Below are positions 33,916 to 42,984 of a stretch of 64,000 nt of DNA, one piece after another. The stretch lies in assembly GCF_027012695.1 (NCBI RefSeq), contig NZ_JALUYR010000047.1, positions 1 through 64,000 of the forward strand. The letters run 5' to 3'. Every line of letters begins with the position of its first letter. Within the stretch, counting starts at the first letter, position 1. Position numbers and translations under genes: made by a program. The DNA is from Thermococcus sp. (GTDB lineage: Archaea; Methanobacteriota_B; Thermococci; Thermococcales; Thermococcaceae). Under the pieces are notes generated by a model. That model saw only the letters and a list, made by a program, of their open reading frames with translations. It searched no databases and was not told where the DNA came from.

Positions 33916-36900
33916 TCAGCCCTCAGAACCCTCGACTTCCTCTATCGCGGCCTCGAGGATGGTGTAGGCCTTGAGGATGTTGAGGTAGGCCTTGCGGATG
34001 TTCGGAAGTGCGGCTATGGCGAGGTTGTCCCTGCCGGGCGTTATGTACTTCTCGGCCTCCTCGTAGTACTTGTCGGCGAGCTCCTTGTAGTGCAGCGCCT
34101 CCTGGAGGGTCTCGTTGTCCACTCCGAGCTCAAGGGCCTTCTTGTAGAGCTCATCGAACTTCTGGTCGTACCTCCAGTAGAGCATGTACCAGACGTAGTT
34201 TAGCGTTGAGATCCTCATTATGTCGGACTTGGTGATGTAGTCAACCCTGATCTCTCCTGGGGAGTGGAGCCTCATCCTTATGTGGAGCAGCGTTCCTCCC
34301 TTGGCAGTGTCCTTCTTGACATCCAGGAGGTCGGCGTTCTTGACGCTGACGTAGTAGCTGGTGGTGTCTGCCGGGAGCTTGAGGACAACCGTGACTATGG
34401 TTCCGTGATCGCCGTTGACGGTGAGGTAGTAGATCCTGCCTGCGTCTATAAACCTGGTGATTGAGGCCTTTCCGCCAATGCTCTCCTCGATGTCGTACGT
34501 TTCCTGGACGTTCTCCTTGTCAACCCCCTTGACGTAGATCGTTTCCCTGTTGTTGTCCGGTACCAGGTCGTCCAGTGCATCAACTACGAACCTGTACTCG
34601 TGGAGCTTGGTATCAACTACCGGTATCTCTATGCTAACCTTGTAGACATCCTTGGGTGACATCACCGGGATCGTGGCCTGAAGGTCTGTGGGTACGTCGT
34701 CCTTCACGAGGAGGATCCTGACGTTGGAGACGTTTATGAGCCCGTCGTTGGTGATGTAGGCGGTTATGTTGTAGGTCTCCCCGACGTAGGCGACGCCGCT
34801 GGTTTCAATGCCCGATATCCTGACGTCCACGGCGCTCGGCAGTATCTTCACCGGTACCTGGAACATCATTGGGAACTTACTGGTTCCGATGAAGATCATT
34901 CCCATGAGTGGTCTGTCGCTGGCGAGATGCTCCTCGGTGAGGTTGTAGCCGGCGGTAATCATGTAGATATCGCCGCTCTTCTCGATGTTCTTGATCGTCA
35001 GCTCAGTGCCGTCTATCGTGGTTATGCTGAGGTCGTAGGTGGCGACTCCCTCAGCCGGGTTGCTCCAGGAGTAGACCTCGACTTTGTACTGCCCTGCCTT
35101 CGGGTTGTTGATGGTAACCCTCTCATCAGCGCGGAAGGATGTCGAAGAGCCGACCATAACCCAGGTTCCGTTGTTGTTGTAGTATACGTACAGGTCGAGG
35201 TCCACGCCAGCTATGTCGTCCCAGTCGCTCCTGAGCTCCACGTCGAGTATCGGTGAGTTGGTCACGTTGACGAAGTAGTAATCCGACTCGCCCGTCTCCG
35301 GAGCAAGGATGTTGTGGTACTCGATGGGTTCGCTGAATCCGAAGGCCTCGGCGGTGAGATCACCGGCCCATTCAGGCACCTTCACCGTGAAGACCTGCTC
35401 GTTGCTCTGGCTCTTTACCTCGACCCACTTGTTCGGACTTAGCTTGGCTAGGTCAACCCTGCCGGTGAAGGGTATCACGGGGGTCAGTCCGAAGGGCGTG
35501 TAGACCCACATCGCGTTGAGGCCTGGGACAGCCTTGGCCATGACCACGCTCTCGCCGAAGCGGATCCTGTGGCCCCTGGCGCTGTCCACCATGCCGTAGG
35601 GTCCGAAGATGTCCGGGTACTCCATGCTCCAGAAGTCAACCTTCGGCTGGAGCAGGGACGGGTAAACCGCAGCAAATCCGTCCCAGGTTACGTCCGCCAG
35701 TATGTAGCCGTCTTCGGCGTCCTCCGTCGGAACGTTGAAGTAGTAGAGCCTCGCGTCCTTGACGTAATCGGAACCCTGGGTGCTGTATAGGTGGGAGTTG
35801 TCGTAGAGTCCGCTTGCCTCATCCGAACCTCCGAAGCTGAAGCTCGGCGATGGCGATGCAACAATCACGCTGACCGGCAGGGTAACGATGTCCTTGCCGT
35901 AGTCCACGTAGATCGCTCCCTCGTAGAGTCCGTAGGAGGCGTTCTCCGGGACCTTCAGGGTGGCCTTGAAGGTACCGCTGGACTTGGCGCCAAGGATGAA
36001 CTCTCCGGGTGTAACCTTGACCCAGTCCCACGGGGTGATCCTGTAGAACTCCAGCTTGATTGTTCCGTTGAACGTGGCATCACCGTACTGCCTGACCTGG
36101 AGCAGGAGCAGAGGGGACCTCTCAAGCGGCTCCCTGACGGTGAACGAGACGACGGCACCTACTCCACCCTGCTGGATGAGACCGCCGATTCCATAGAGTC
36201 TTACGAGCATGCGAACGCCAAGTGTTGGAACGTTCGGGTAGACGGTCACCTTCATCATCTGCGTGTCGTTGGGTATGAGGTCGTTTATCCTCACCAGTGG
36301 CCAGTTGGTGGAGTTGACGTTCTCTATTGGTATCTCCGTCTCGCCGATCTTCTTGAGAACGCCGGCCTCGACTTTGACTTCAACGTCCTCGTTGTAATAG
36401 TTGGTCAGCTTGAACTCCTGACTGTCGCTTTCTCCAGGATAGAGGATGTTCGGGAAAGCCTCGTGGTCACTGCCCTCGTACGAACCCGCCTGCCACTTGG
36501 TGGGACTGGCCAGCACTCCTCCTTCTTCAAGAGCTATCTCAACCGCCTTGGTGGCGTTGAGGTAACCTGAACCCTGCTGGAAGACGTCGTTGTAGACGTT
36601 CTCCGCCGCAGACATGAGGATCTCTCTCATCTCTTCGGTGGTCGGGTACCTTCCGTGGGCCCGGTAGAATGCCTCAGCAACCAGGGCGCCAACACCGGCC
36701 GCCATCGGGGTGGCGAGGCTGGTTCCGGCCCAGACCTCGTTGGCGTACTTTCCACCGATTATTGGTTCTGCCCTCCATGCCTGCATGTTGAGTGTTGTAC
36801 TTCCCAGGGCGAACATTCCGGGGGTGAGCACATCTGGCTTGACCTGTCCGAGGGCGTTTGGTCCCCTGCTCGAGAACTCAACGACGTCCCCATGTGGATC

Positions 36901-39900
36901 GAGGGCGTTCCATCCAACCGCTATGCGGTAGCCCCACTCTGTGGCTGCACCTATGGTTATGGCTCCAGGTGAAGCGCCCTCGCTGGGATCCGTGGCGTAT
37001 CCCGGACCCTCGTTGGCCGCCGCGAAGAAGTGAACTGTTTCGGGCCTTATCTTGGTGAGATACTCCAGGAACCTGTCCTCGAAGCTGAATCCTCTGTCAA
37101 AGGAGTAGTACAGACCCCTACCGTAGCTGTTGCTCGTCAGCTGGGCCTCATCACCCGTTCCGGGCTGTCCGTCGTAGCCCTCGGTGGAGAAGTACATCAT
37201 GTCTATCCAGTTGGACGTGGGCGTGTAGAGGTCTCCCTCGGCTATTATCTTGGATTCGATGGCGTTTCCAACGACCGGGTAGAAGTCCCCGGGTATTCCG
37301 AACGAGGCCGGTCCAACGGTCCTGCCCCTCGCGGCTATCGCTGCGGCACAGAGGGTTCCGTGCTCGAGACCGCCTGCGAAGATCGTTCCCAGCATGAAGG
37401 CAACGAGTGAGCCATCCTCCGGGGTAAGCTTCTCCTCGCTTATTCCGTGCTGTCCAAGGTTCCACCTCTCGTAGACCTGCTCAGCATAGGGAATCGGGGT
37501 CTTGCCGTCGGCTATGAAGTAGATCATTCCTCCCGAAAGGTCGGCGTAGCCGTCCCTGCCCGGAACGCTGAACTCTCCGTAGTCTGGATCGAAGTCCGTC
37601 CTGAAGAGGTCCCAAGCTATCACGGGGTTGTCTTTGGTGTGGCCGGTATCCTCGTTGAAGTCAACGAAGTAGCCCCAGTCGGTGGTGAGATCCACGTAAA
37701 CCTTGTCCGAGGTACCGTCTCCGTCGGAGTCAACAACGAGAACGAAGCCTAGGTTGAGGTACTCAGCGTCGGGTGGAGTGTTAACAACCGCCAGTGCAAG
37801 GTCCGGGTGGAGACCGATGTGGACGACGTTGCCCTCGAAGGGGAGTGTTAGGTTGGTGTTGAGTGGGAGCCTCACGGGCAGCGGGCCCATTCCATCGATG
37901 TAGGGCATGGCCATGAAGCCTAGGCTGATGGCGGTGGCGTTGGGATCTGGAATGAGCGGGTCTGCCAGGAAGTCGGTCGTGGATGGCAGGAGGTAGTAGT
38001 AGGGTACCCCGATGTTGCCCATTCCAAGTCCGACGGCACCCTTGTTTATCGCGCTGGCGCGGAAGGTGACGCCGTCAACGCCGACGACGCTGGGTATTCC
38101 CAGGTTGAGCAGGTCGTAGGTGCGGGTGTCAATGTGCAGGTAGTTCTTGGTGAAGTTGAGGGGTATCGGCGGGAGGTACTTCACCGTATAGGCATCTATG
38201 TTGTAGGTGGTGTTGCCCGGGTTGTCGAAGCTGTGGACGATGATGAGATAGTCGCCGGGCGCGGGGTTGTCAAGCTCGACTCTCTCATCGGGACCGATCT
38301 TAAATGATCTTCCCACGATTGATCCGTTGTAAACCACATAGATATCAATGTCAAGGCTCTCGTTGACGCTAGATGTCTCGACAACGAAGGTGTCAACGGT
38401 GTCGTTTATTGTTACGGGGTATACGGTGAAGTTCCCATCGGGGGGAGCCGGAACGTTGGTCTCGTTGAGGAGCACGTTGGTCTCGGTGGGAATGTAGAAC
38501 CCGTTGGTATCGAGGAAGTTCGTGCTTATGAGGAAGAGCCTGCCGCCGTTGTCGAGATACGTGCTTACGTTTGCAAGCTCATCGTCGGTAAAGGGCTCAT
38601 AGTTCATGCCGGTAAACCAGATAACCGCCTGATAATCGGCCAGAACTGTGGTGTTGGGCCGTGGCCCGTCAACTCCAACGCGGTAGAGGGTGAAGTTGTA
38701 GCCGAGCTTTTCAAGGGCGGTCACGTAGTACTTGTCGAAGTCGTACCACATTGTACCGTTGTTGTCGGGGCCATTGTCATCGTCCACGAGGAGTATCTTC
38801 CCGCTCGGGGTTCCGTTGAAGAGGAAGTAGAGGGCGTTGGCCATGAGGATTGCCCGGTAGGTCTCGTTGGGCACGTTGGCAAGGCTCATTCCCGAGAAGA
38901 CAAGGGAGAAATTGTCCCCCGTATAGCCGGTTATGTAGGGCGCGTAAACCACCACGGGAACGCCGGTGACAAGCGAGGTGTTCGTGTACCACGGGATGAT
39001 TCCGAACAACGGTATGGCCTGGGGGAACACCATGTTAAACTGGAGGTAGTCCATCATCGAAGCGCTGTCAAAGGCTATGGGCCAGCCGTAGTAGGGCGAC
39101 TCGGGGTTGGTTTCGATGGCGTAGGCATCCTGGAGATCCGGGTTTCCGAAGTCAACTCCGCTGTCGATTACCGCGACGTTTATGTTATTGCCGGTCACGT
39201 TGTACTTTTCCCAGACGTCCATCGAACCGAGGTTGTGCACGGCGAAGATGTCCTGCGGCTCCGGTATCGGGTAGGCCTTCCTCATCTGGCGGGCGAGGGC
39301 CATCTTGCCCTTGAGGACCGGCAGAACGCGGGGGATCGCGAGGTTGTTCCTTGAAATCACATTCTTGATGGGAACAACTTTCTTGCCGTTCACCATCATG
39401 GGGTCATGGAGCATCGCGGGGTAGACGTTGCTGAGTCCCGGTGAATTGTGCTCTTTAAGATATCTGAACACAGCCTTCAGGGATGTATCGTCCCCTGCGT
39501 TCCTAAGGGTTTCTATCATCGGCCTGACGTCGCTCATGGGGGCTATCTCGAGGACGCCCTTGATCTTTGCCAGACTCTGGAGGCTCCGGAGAGAATCCTC
39601 CGATATCTTGATGCCGACGATGTAGACGTTGGTACCGCCGATGTTGGCGTGTCCCATTATCTTAACTCCACTGATCCTCACGTTCTCGAGAGGGTACTGG
39701 GAAACGACCCTAACAGGAAGCCAGAAGTCTTCCGAAGACTTGGCCTTCTGGAGCTCCTTCACAACCTCCAATAGGTCGGGAGTGATAATCTCCTCTGGCC
39801 TCACGTACTTTTCCTCGGGCGAGACGGTAGTCCCGGGGGATACTTTCTCCACTGATATCTTACCGGCCGCCGAATCTCCGTGTGGATAATCTGTAGCGGC

Positions 39901-39984
39901 CACTCCTGGAGTTGGTAGTACCGCTGGCACCACTGAGAGCAGCATTACTACCGCGATCAAAAGGCTTAAAGCCTTCTTATTCAT
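33916..39984 (-). CDS. Giant secreted subtilisin-like (S8) serine protease
   Basis: The 2022-residue protein has a signal peptide (MNKKALSLLIAVVMLLSVVPAVL) and the S8 triad: Asp about 274 (NVAVIDSGVDFG), His about 875 (LEHGTLCAA) and Ser about 1089 (WAGTSLATPMAAG), with oxyanion Asn about 991 (AAANEGPGYA). About 600 residues separate Asp and His, where typical subtilisins have tens. This insert includes a ThuA/glutamine-amidotransferase-like fold (GKILLVDDDNGPD, DYQAVIWFTGM, GGRLFLIST) and a PPC-like beta domain. A second PPC-like domain lies near residue 1600. The end is a helical stalk (YEEAEKYITPG) without a membrane anchor. Likely an S-layer-associated or released protease. Confidence 0.88.
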   Translation of the reverse strand: MNKKALSLLIAVVMLLSVVPAVLPTPGVAATDYPHGDSAAGKISVEKVSPGTTVSPEEKYVRPEEIITPDLLEVVKELQKAKSSEDFWLPVRVVSQYPLENVRISGVKIMGHANIGGTNVYIVGIKISEDSLRSLQSLAKIKGVLEIAPMSDVRPMIETLRNAGDDTSLKAVFRYLKEHNSPGLSNVYPAMLHDPMMVNGKKVVPIKNVISRNNLAIPRVLPVLKGKMALARQMRKAYPIPEPQDIFAVHNLGSMDVWEKYNVTGNNINVAVIDSGVDFGNPDLQDAYAIETNPESPYYGWPIAFDSASMMDYLQFNMVFPQAIPLFGIIPWYTNTSLVTGVPVVVYAPYITGYTGDNFSLVFSGMSLANVPNETYRAILMANALYFLFNGTPSGKILLVDDDNGPDNNGTMWYDFDKYYVTALEKLGYNFTLYRVGVDGPRPNTTVLADYQAVIWFTGMNYEPFTDDELANVSTYLDNGGRLFLISTNFLDTNGFYIPTETNVLLNETNVPAPPDGNFTVYPVTINDTVDTFVVETSSVNESLDIDIYVVYNGSIVGRSFKIGPDERVELDNPAPGDYLIIVHSFDNPGNTTYNIDAYTVKYLPPIPLNFTKNYLHIDTRTYDLLNLGIPSVVGVDGVTFRASAINKGAVGLGMGNIGVPYYYLLPSTTDFLADPLIPDPNATAISLGFMAMPYIDGMGPLPVRLPLNTNLTLPFEGNVVHIGLHPDLALAVVNTPPDAEYLNLGFVLVVDSDGDGTSDKVYVDLTTDWGYFVDFNEDTGHTKDNPVIAWDLFRTDFDPDYGEFSVPGRDGYADLSGGMIYFIADGKTPIPYAEQVYERWNLGQHGISEEKLTPEDGSLVAFMLGTIFAGGLEHGTLCAAAIAARGRTVGPASFGIPGDFYPVVGNAIESKIIAEGDLYTPTSNWIDMMYFSTEGYDGQPGTGDEAQLTSNSYGRGLYYSFDRGFSFEDRFLEYLTKIRPETVHFFAAANEGPGYATDPSEGASPGAITIGAATEWGYRIAVGWNALDPHGDVVEFSSRGPNALGQVKPDVLTPGMFALGSTTLNMQAWRAEPIIGGKYANEVWAGTSLATPMAAGVGALVAEAFYRAHGRYPTTEEMREILMSAAENVYNDVFQQGSGYLNATKAVEIALEEGGVLASPTKWQAGSYEGSDHEAFPNILYPGESDSQEFKLTNYYNEDVEVKVEAGVLKKIGETEIPIENVNSTNWPLVRINDLIPNDTQMMKVTVYPNVPTLGVRMLVRLYGIGGLIQQGGVGAVVSFTVREPLERSPLLLLQVRQYGDATFNGTIKLEFYRITPWDWVKVTPGEFILGAKSSGTFKATLKVPENASYGLYEGAIYVDYGKDIVTLPVSVIVASPSPSFSFGGSDEASGLYDNSHLYSTQGSDYVKDARLYYFNVPTEDAEDGYILADVTWDGFAAVYPSLLQPKVDFWSMEYPDIFGPYGMVDSARGHRIRFGESVVMAKAVPGLNAMWVYTPFGLTPVIPFTGRVDLAKLSPNKWVEVKSQSNEQVFTVKVPEWAGDLTAEAFGFSEPIEYHNILAPETGESDYYFVNVTNSPILDVELRSDWDDIAGVDLDLYVYYNNNGTWVMVGSSTSFRADERVTINNPKAGQYKVEVYSWSNPAEGVATYDLSITTIDGTELTIKNIEKSGDIYMITAGYNLTEEHLASDRPLMGMIFIGTSKFPMMFQVPVKILPSAVDVRISGIETSGVAYVGETYNITAYITNDGLINVSNVRILLVKDDVPTDLQATIPVMSPKDVYKVSIEIPVVDTKLHEYRFVVDALDDLVPDNNRETIYVKGVDKENVQETYDIEESIGGKASITRFIDAGRIYYLTVNGDHGTIVTVVLKLPADTTSYYVSVKNADLLDVKKDTAKGGTLLHIRMRLHSPGEIRVDYITKSDIMRISTLNYVWYMLYWRYDQKFDELYKKALELGVDNETLQEALHYKELADKYYEEAEKYITPGRDNLAIAALPNIRKAYLNILKAYTILEAAIEEVEGSEG

Positions 39985-40033
39985 CCTGACACCTCCTAAC
40001 CATAATGGTCATCTATACTGTGAAGGCCGCATG

Positions 40034-40046
40034 AATATAAATATTT
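40034..40046 (-). promoter_or_regulatory. TATA box of the giant protease gene
   Basis: On the minus strand GAAATATTTATATTC lies about 50-60 bp before the ATG. The start is preceded by GGAGGTGT, so this message has a leader of about 25-30 bases with a strong ribosome site. Confidence 0.5.
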
Positions 40047-40224
40047 CGTTCTGTTGAGTAGGATAACGACCCCGGGAGTCGCTATACCACCGTCAGTGGC
40101 TATTTTGGAGCGCAGGGGACATATTTGCTTCCTAACCGGTACTGAAAAACCCCTGAAGGTCAAAAACTGTGAACCGCAACACATAAAACCTGTTTATCAG
40201 GAGGAATTGCCGGACGGTGAAACA

Positions 40225-40890
40225 ATGGAGTGGAGGAGAGTCGCACTTATAATCCTCATTGTGGCGGTGTTCGGTTTTCTCCTCAACCAGTACGTCCCCC
40301 ACTATCAGGGCGGGGAGGTGTATGAGGCTGCCAACAGGGCCTACGGCCTCCTCGTGAAGGGCTTCAACGTGACGATCACCGTTGAGACCGTTGACGGAAA
40401 AACCATTACAGGGACCCTGTTGAGCGTAAGGGGTTCCACCATAAACATTGTGGTCAACGGAACCGTCCTGAGTGTCGGTGGCCCGAGTGCCACCAAGGAA
40501 GACCTCAGGGCCCGGCTCATAAGGGTGCACTATCGGGGAAAGGTCTACGTCTACGAACTCCCACCCCAGCTTGGTAGAATGGATGAAATAGCGGACAACC
40601 TGACGGTCAACGCCTACTCGGAGAGATTCAGCGGCATGGTGTACATAGACGGGAACATAACCCCGATCAGACTCGGAATGCTCAAGTACAAAGCTGATTA
40701 CCTCTCTTACGGGTCGGTGACGATAAACCAGGTGAGCTCCAGTGGGGCAATCATAAGCACCAACATGGTTCCGCTGGGGTTTCTGAGGGAGTACTTAGGT
40801 AACTACTCGGTTTACATTTACGGCGTCCTCTACGTCAACTCGGAGGAGAGAAATCTGCCCCTGAAGCTGGTCGAGGTGAGGACGGGATGA
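40225..40890 (+). CDS. Membrane-anchored protein with Sm-like beta segment, first gene of a glycan operon
   Basis: The 221-residue protein starts MEWRRVALIILIVAVFGFLL, one membrane anchor at the N-terminus with the rest probably outside. The stretch ITVETVDGKTITGTLLSVRG and INIVVNGTVLSV has the strand-turn-strand rhythm of Sm-like folds, but this is only a resemblance. ATG 40225 follows GGTGAAACA; the open frame before it is spacer. The stop overlaps the next start by four bases (ATGA). I know no family name. The three overlapping genes that follow suggest a part in surface glycan assembly. Confidence 0.7.
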   Translation: MEWRRVALIILIVAVFGFLLNQYVPHYQGGEVYEAANRAYGLLVKGFNVTITVETVDGKTITGTLLSVRGSTINIVVNGTVLSVGGPSATKEDLRARLIRVHYRGKVYVYELPPQLGRMDEIADNLTVNAYSERFSGMVYIDGNITPIRLGMLKYKADYLSYGSVTINQVSSSGAIISTNMVPLGFLREYLGNYSVYIYGVLYVNSEERNLPLKLVEVRTG

Positions 40891-41888
40891 GGGGCCTGCC
40901 CCTTCTCATTCCCCTCGCTTTCGTCACATTCATAGCCCTCGGTCTGGCCCAGCCGAAGACGATGGTCGTCGGAACGGCCTTCGCCCTGGCAATAGTTCTG
41001 GGCATTTACCGGGGGGACAGGATCAACTGGCTTGACGGTGGATTAAAGCTGGAGGACAGGCACGTGATCATCGCCTTCTGGGGGGCGGTTGGAATTATAG
41101 CTCTTCAGCTGTTCCTCCTTCGCGATGTTCCCCTCCTTCACCCCGCGATAAGGACCCAACTGAACCCCCGCCTGACGGCTTTAACATACTTTCTCGGCGT
41201 TCCGTCGAGTGTTTACCTGTTCCTCCGCGGAAAAAGGTATTCCCTCCTCTATCCCCTGGCGGTTTCCCTCTACGCTTACAGAACGCCCGTTCTTGTCAGC
41301 CTGGTGGCCATCGGTTCCGCCTACTGCGGGAACCTGCGTGCCGGAAACAGGTCCAGGATAACGGGCGTGGCACTTTTGATGGCGTTCCTCGGACTTCTCG
41401 GCATTGGAATGACCCTCGCCAGGGGTGAGGCCCTCTCCAACCTCTGGGTGAGGATTCAGAGCTCCACATCGGTGCTGGATATTATAGTCTGGCGCGCCGG
41501 CTGGAAGGGTTTCTACCACGGCTACCTCCAGTGGAGTGGGCTTAAATCTTACATAACTGGTGGTTATTCCCCCAGGGGACTCGTGGCAAAGTTCCTCTAC
41601 GTCAGGACGGGCTCAACTATAACCCCAACACTGCTGGGGGGAATGTACCTGGACTTCGGGATCTTCGCCCTGCTTGAGGGCTTCCTCCTAGGGATGTACT
41701 ATGGAATGATCTCAAGGGCAACACACCCGGTTACGCTGTCCCTCTACTACTCCACCCTTGCCTATGGGCTCATCGGCGTGGAGACAGGAATACTGGATCT
41801 CCCCGTCTACCTGCTCTTCGGACTCGGGGCTTACGTGGTCCTCTCGGGCTGGAAGAAATTGAAGCACGGGGTTGACCATGCGGATTAG
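40887..41888 (+). CDS. Polytopic membrane protein, Wzy-like oligosaccharide polymerase candidate (1)
   Basis: The 333-residue protein has about ten membrane segments. A short motif SLYAYRTPVLVSLV and a larger outside loop ending GSTITPTLLGGMYLDFGIFALLEG are typical of Wzy/O-antigen-polymerase-like proteins, in which an Arg near the RTP turn and the loop are needed for activity. The next gene encodes a relative with the same two landmarks. The product overlaps its neighbours at both ends. Polymerase or ligase function is inferred from topology, not from a named family. Confidence 0.6.
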   Translation: MRGLPLLIPLAFVTFIALGLAQPKTMVVGTAFALAIVLGIYRGDRINWLDGGLKLEDRHVIIAFWGAVGIIALQLFLLRDVPLLHPAIRTQLNPRLTALTYFLGVPSSVYLFLRGKRYSLLYPLAVSLYAYRTPVLVSLVAIGSAYCGNLRAGNRSRITGVALLMAFLGLLGIGMTLARGEALSNLWVRIQSSTSVLDIIVWRAGWKGFYHGYLQWSGLKSYITGGYSPRGLVAKFLYVRTGSTITPTLLGGMYLDFGIFALLEGFLLGMYYGMISRATHPVTLSLYYSTLAYGLIGVETGILDLPVYLLFGLGAYVVLSGWKKLKHGVDHAD

Positions 41889-42984
41889 CGCGCTCTTCTG
41901 GATCGCTACGGTATTCTACCTCCTGCTCGCAATGCTCTCGAAGAGTCTGTACCGGGGTCTCCTCCCGCCAGTGGAAACCGCACCGCTGCTCTATGCCCTG
42001 GCATTCCTGGGTATCATGTGGATCTCTCACCGTCTGGAACCTGGGCTCGACGGGAGAGAAAGGGCCCGGTTGTATCTCCTCACGATCTTCCTGGTTCTCT
42101 CAGCCCTCGGCCTTTTCGGTTTTCTGGTCTCCCTGGTGGTCATCGGAATCGCGTTCCTGCTCACCCAAAGGGCGAAGAAGATGGATCCGGCGGCTTTTAT
42201 GGGGAGAGTGGAGAGGTTACTGCTGGTGCCAGCGGTTGTCCTCCTTGCAGTCCCCCTGCTGGCCGGTTCCGTACCCCTCTTTGATCCTGTGGAAAGGTAC
42301 TCGGACTTCAGGTTCTTTTATCTCGCCGCTGGCTACCTGACCGTTGCACTCATCTCCATCCGACCCCATCTGAGGTTCTTCCTTCTCGGGGAGGTTATAG
42401 CGCTTCTCTCGACCTTCAGGACGGTTGGTCTTTCGGTGGCACTGGCCTACGTCCTCGGAGCCGTTGGTCGAGGCAATTCCGGTCGCGGTGGATGGAGGGG
42501 GCATCTGCCCCTTCTCATCGCGGTGGCGGCGGGTGTTCTGGTTCTCGCGGTCAGGTACCTGGCGACCCTCGGGACCTATCCTTCCTGGCACCTCGGTTTC
42601 CTGGAAACACTTCTCTATCGTCCGGGGTTCACATATACGGTCTACGAACGGCTCTTTGAGATGGGTATGCCCCTGGGGAGACGCGGGATACTGTTCTCCA
42701 CCGATCCCAAGGGCTACGTCGGTTCCCTCTTTGGCAGCGATGTCGGTTACACCTACACCATCTTCGGTCAGCCCGCCTACGATTTCGGAATACTCGGGCT
42801 GCTGGAGGCGGGTTTCCTGGGGCTGGCGCTGGCCGATTCGGAGAGGACCCGGCCAACGGGGATCCTTGCGGTTACCTTCCTGATTCTGATGATTCCGATC
42901 GGAATGGATGCGTTTTTCCTCTCGGCACTCTCCCTGTTCGCGTACATCTCCCTGGAGGTGGGAATGTGGGCAGAAAGTGGCTGA
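41878..42984 (+). CDS. Polytopic membrane protein, Wzy-like oligosaccharide polymerase candidate (2)
   Basis: The 368-residue protein begins MRISALFWIATVFYLLLAML at ATG 41878, eleven bases inside the previous gene. About ten membrane segments are seen. LLSTFRTVGLSVALAYVLG and the loop SLFGSDVGYTYTIFGQPAYDFGILGLLEAG match the RT and DFG landmarks of the gene before, so the two look like tandem paralogues. Its C-terminus overlaps the GT39-like gene by 19 bases. The role is probably in joining or exporting glycan units. Confidence 0.6.
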   Translation: MRISALFWIATVFYLLLAMLSKSLYRGLLPPVETAPLLYALAFLGIMWISHRLEPGLDGRERARLYLLTIFLVLSALGLFGFLVSLVVIGIAFLLTQRAKKMDPAAFMGRVERLLLVPAVVLLAVPLLAGSVPLFDPVERYSDFRFFYLAAGYLTVALISIRPHLRFFLLGEVIALLSTFRTVGLSVALAYVLGAVGRGNSGRGGWRGHLPLLIAVAAGVLVLAVRYLATLGTYPSWHLGFLETLLYRPGFTYTVYERLFEMGMPLGRRGILFSTDPKGYVGSLFGSDVGYTYTIFGQPAYDFGILGLLEAGFLGLALADSERTRPTGILAVTFLILMIPIGMDAFFLSALSLFAYISLEVGMWAESG

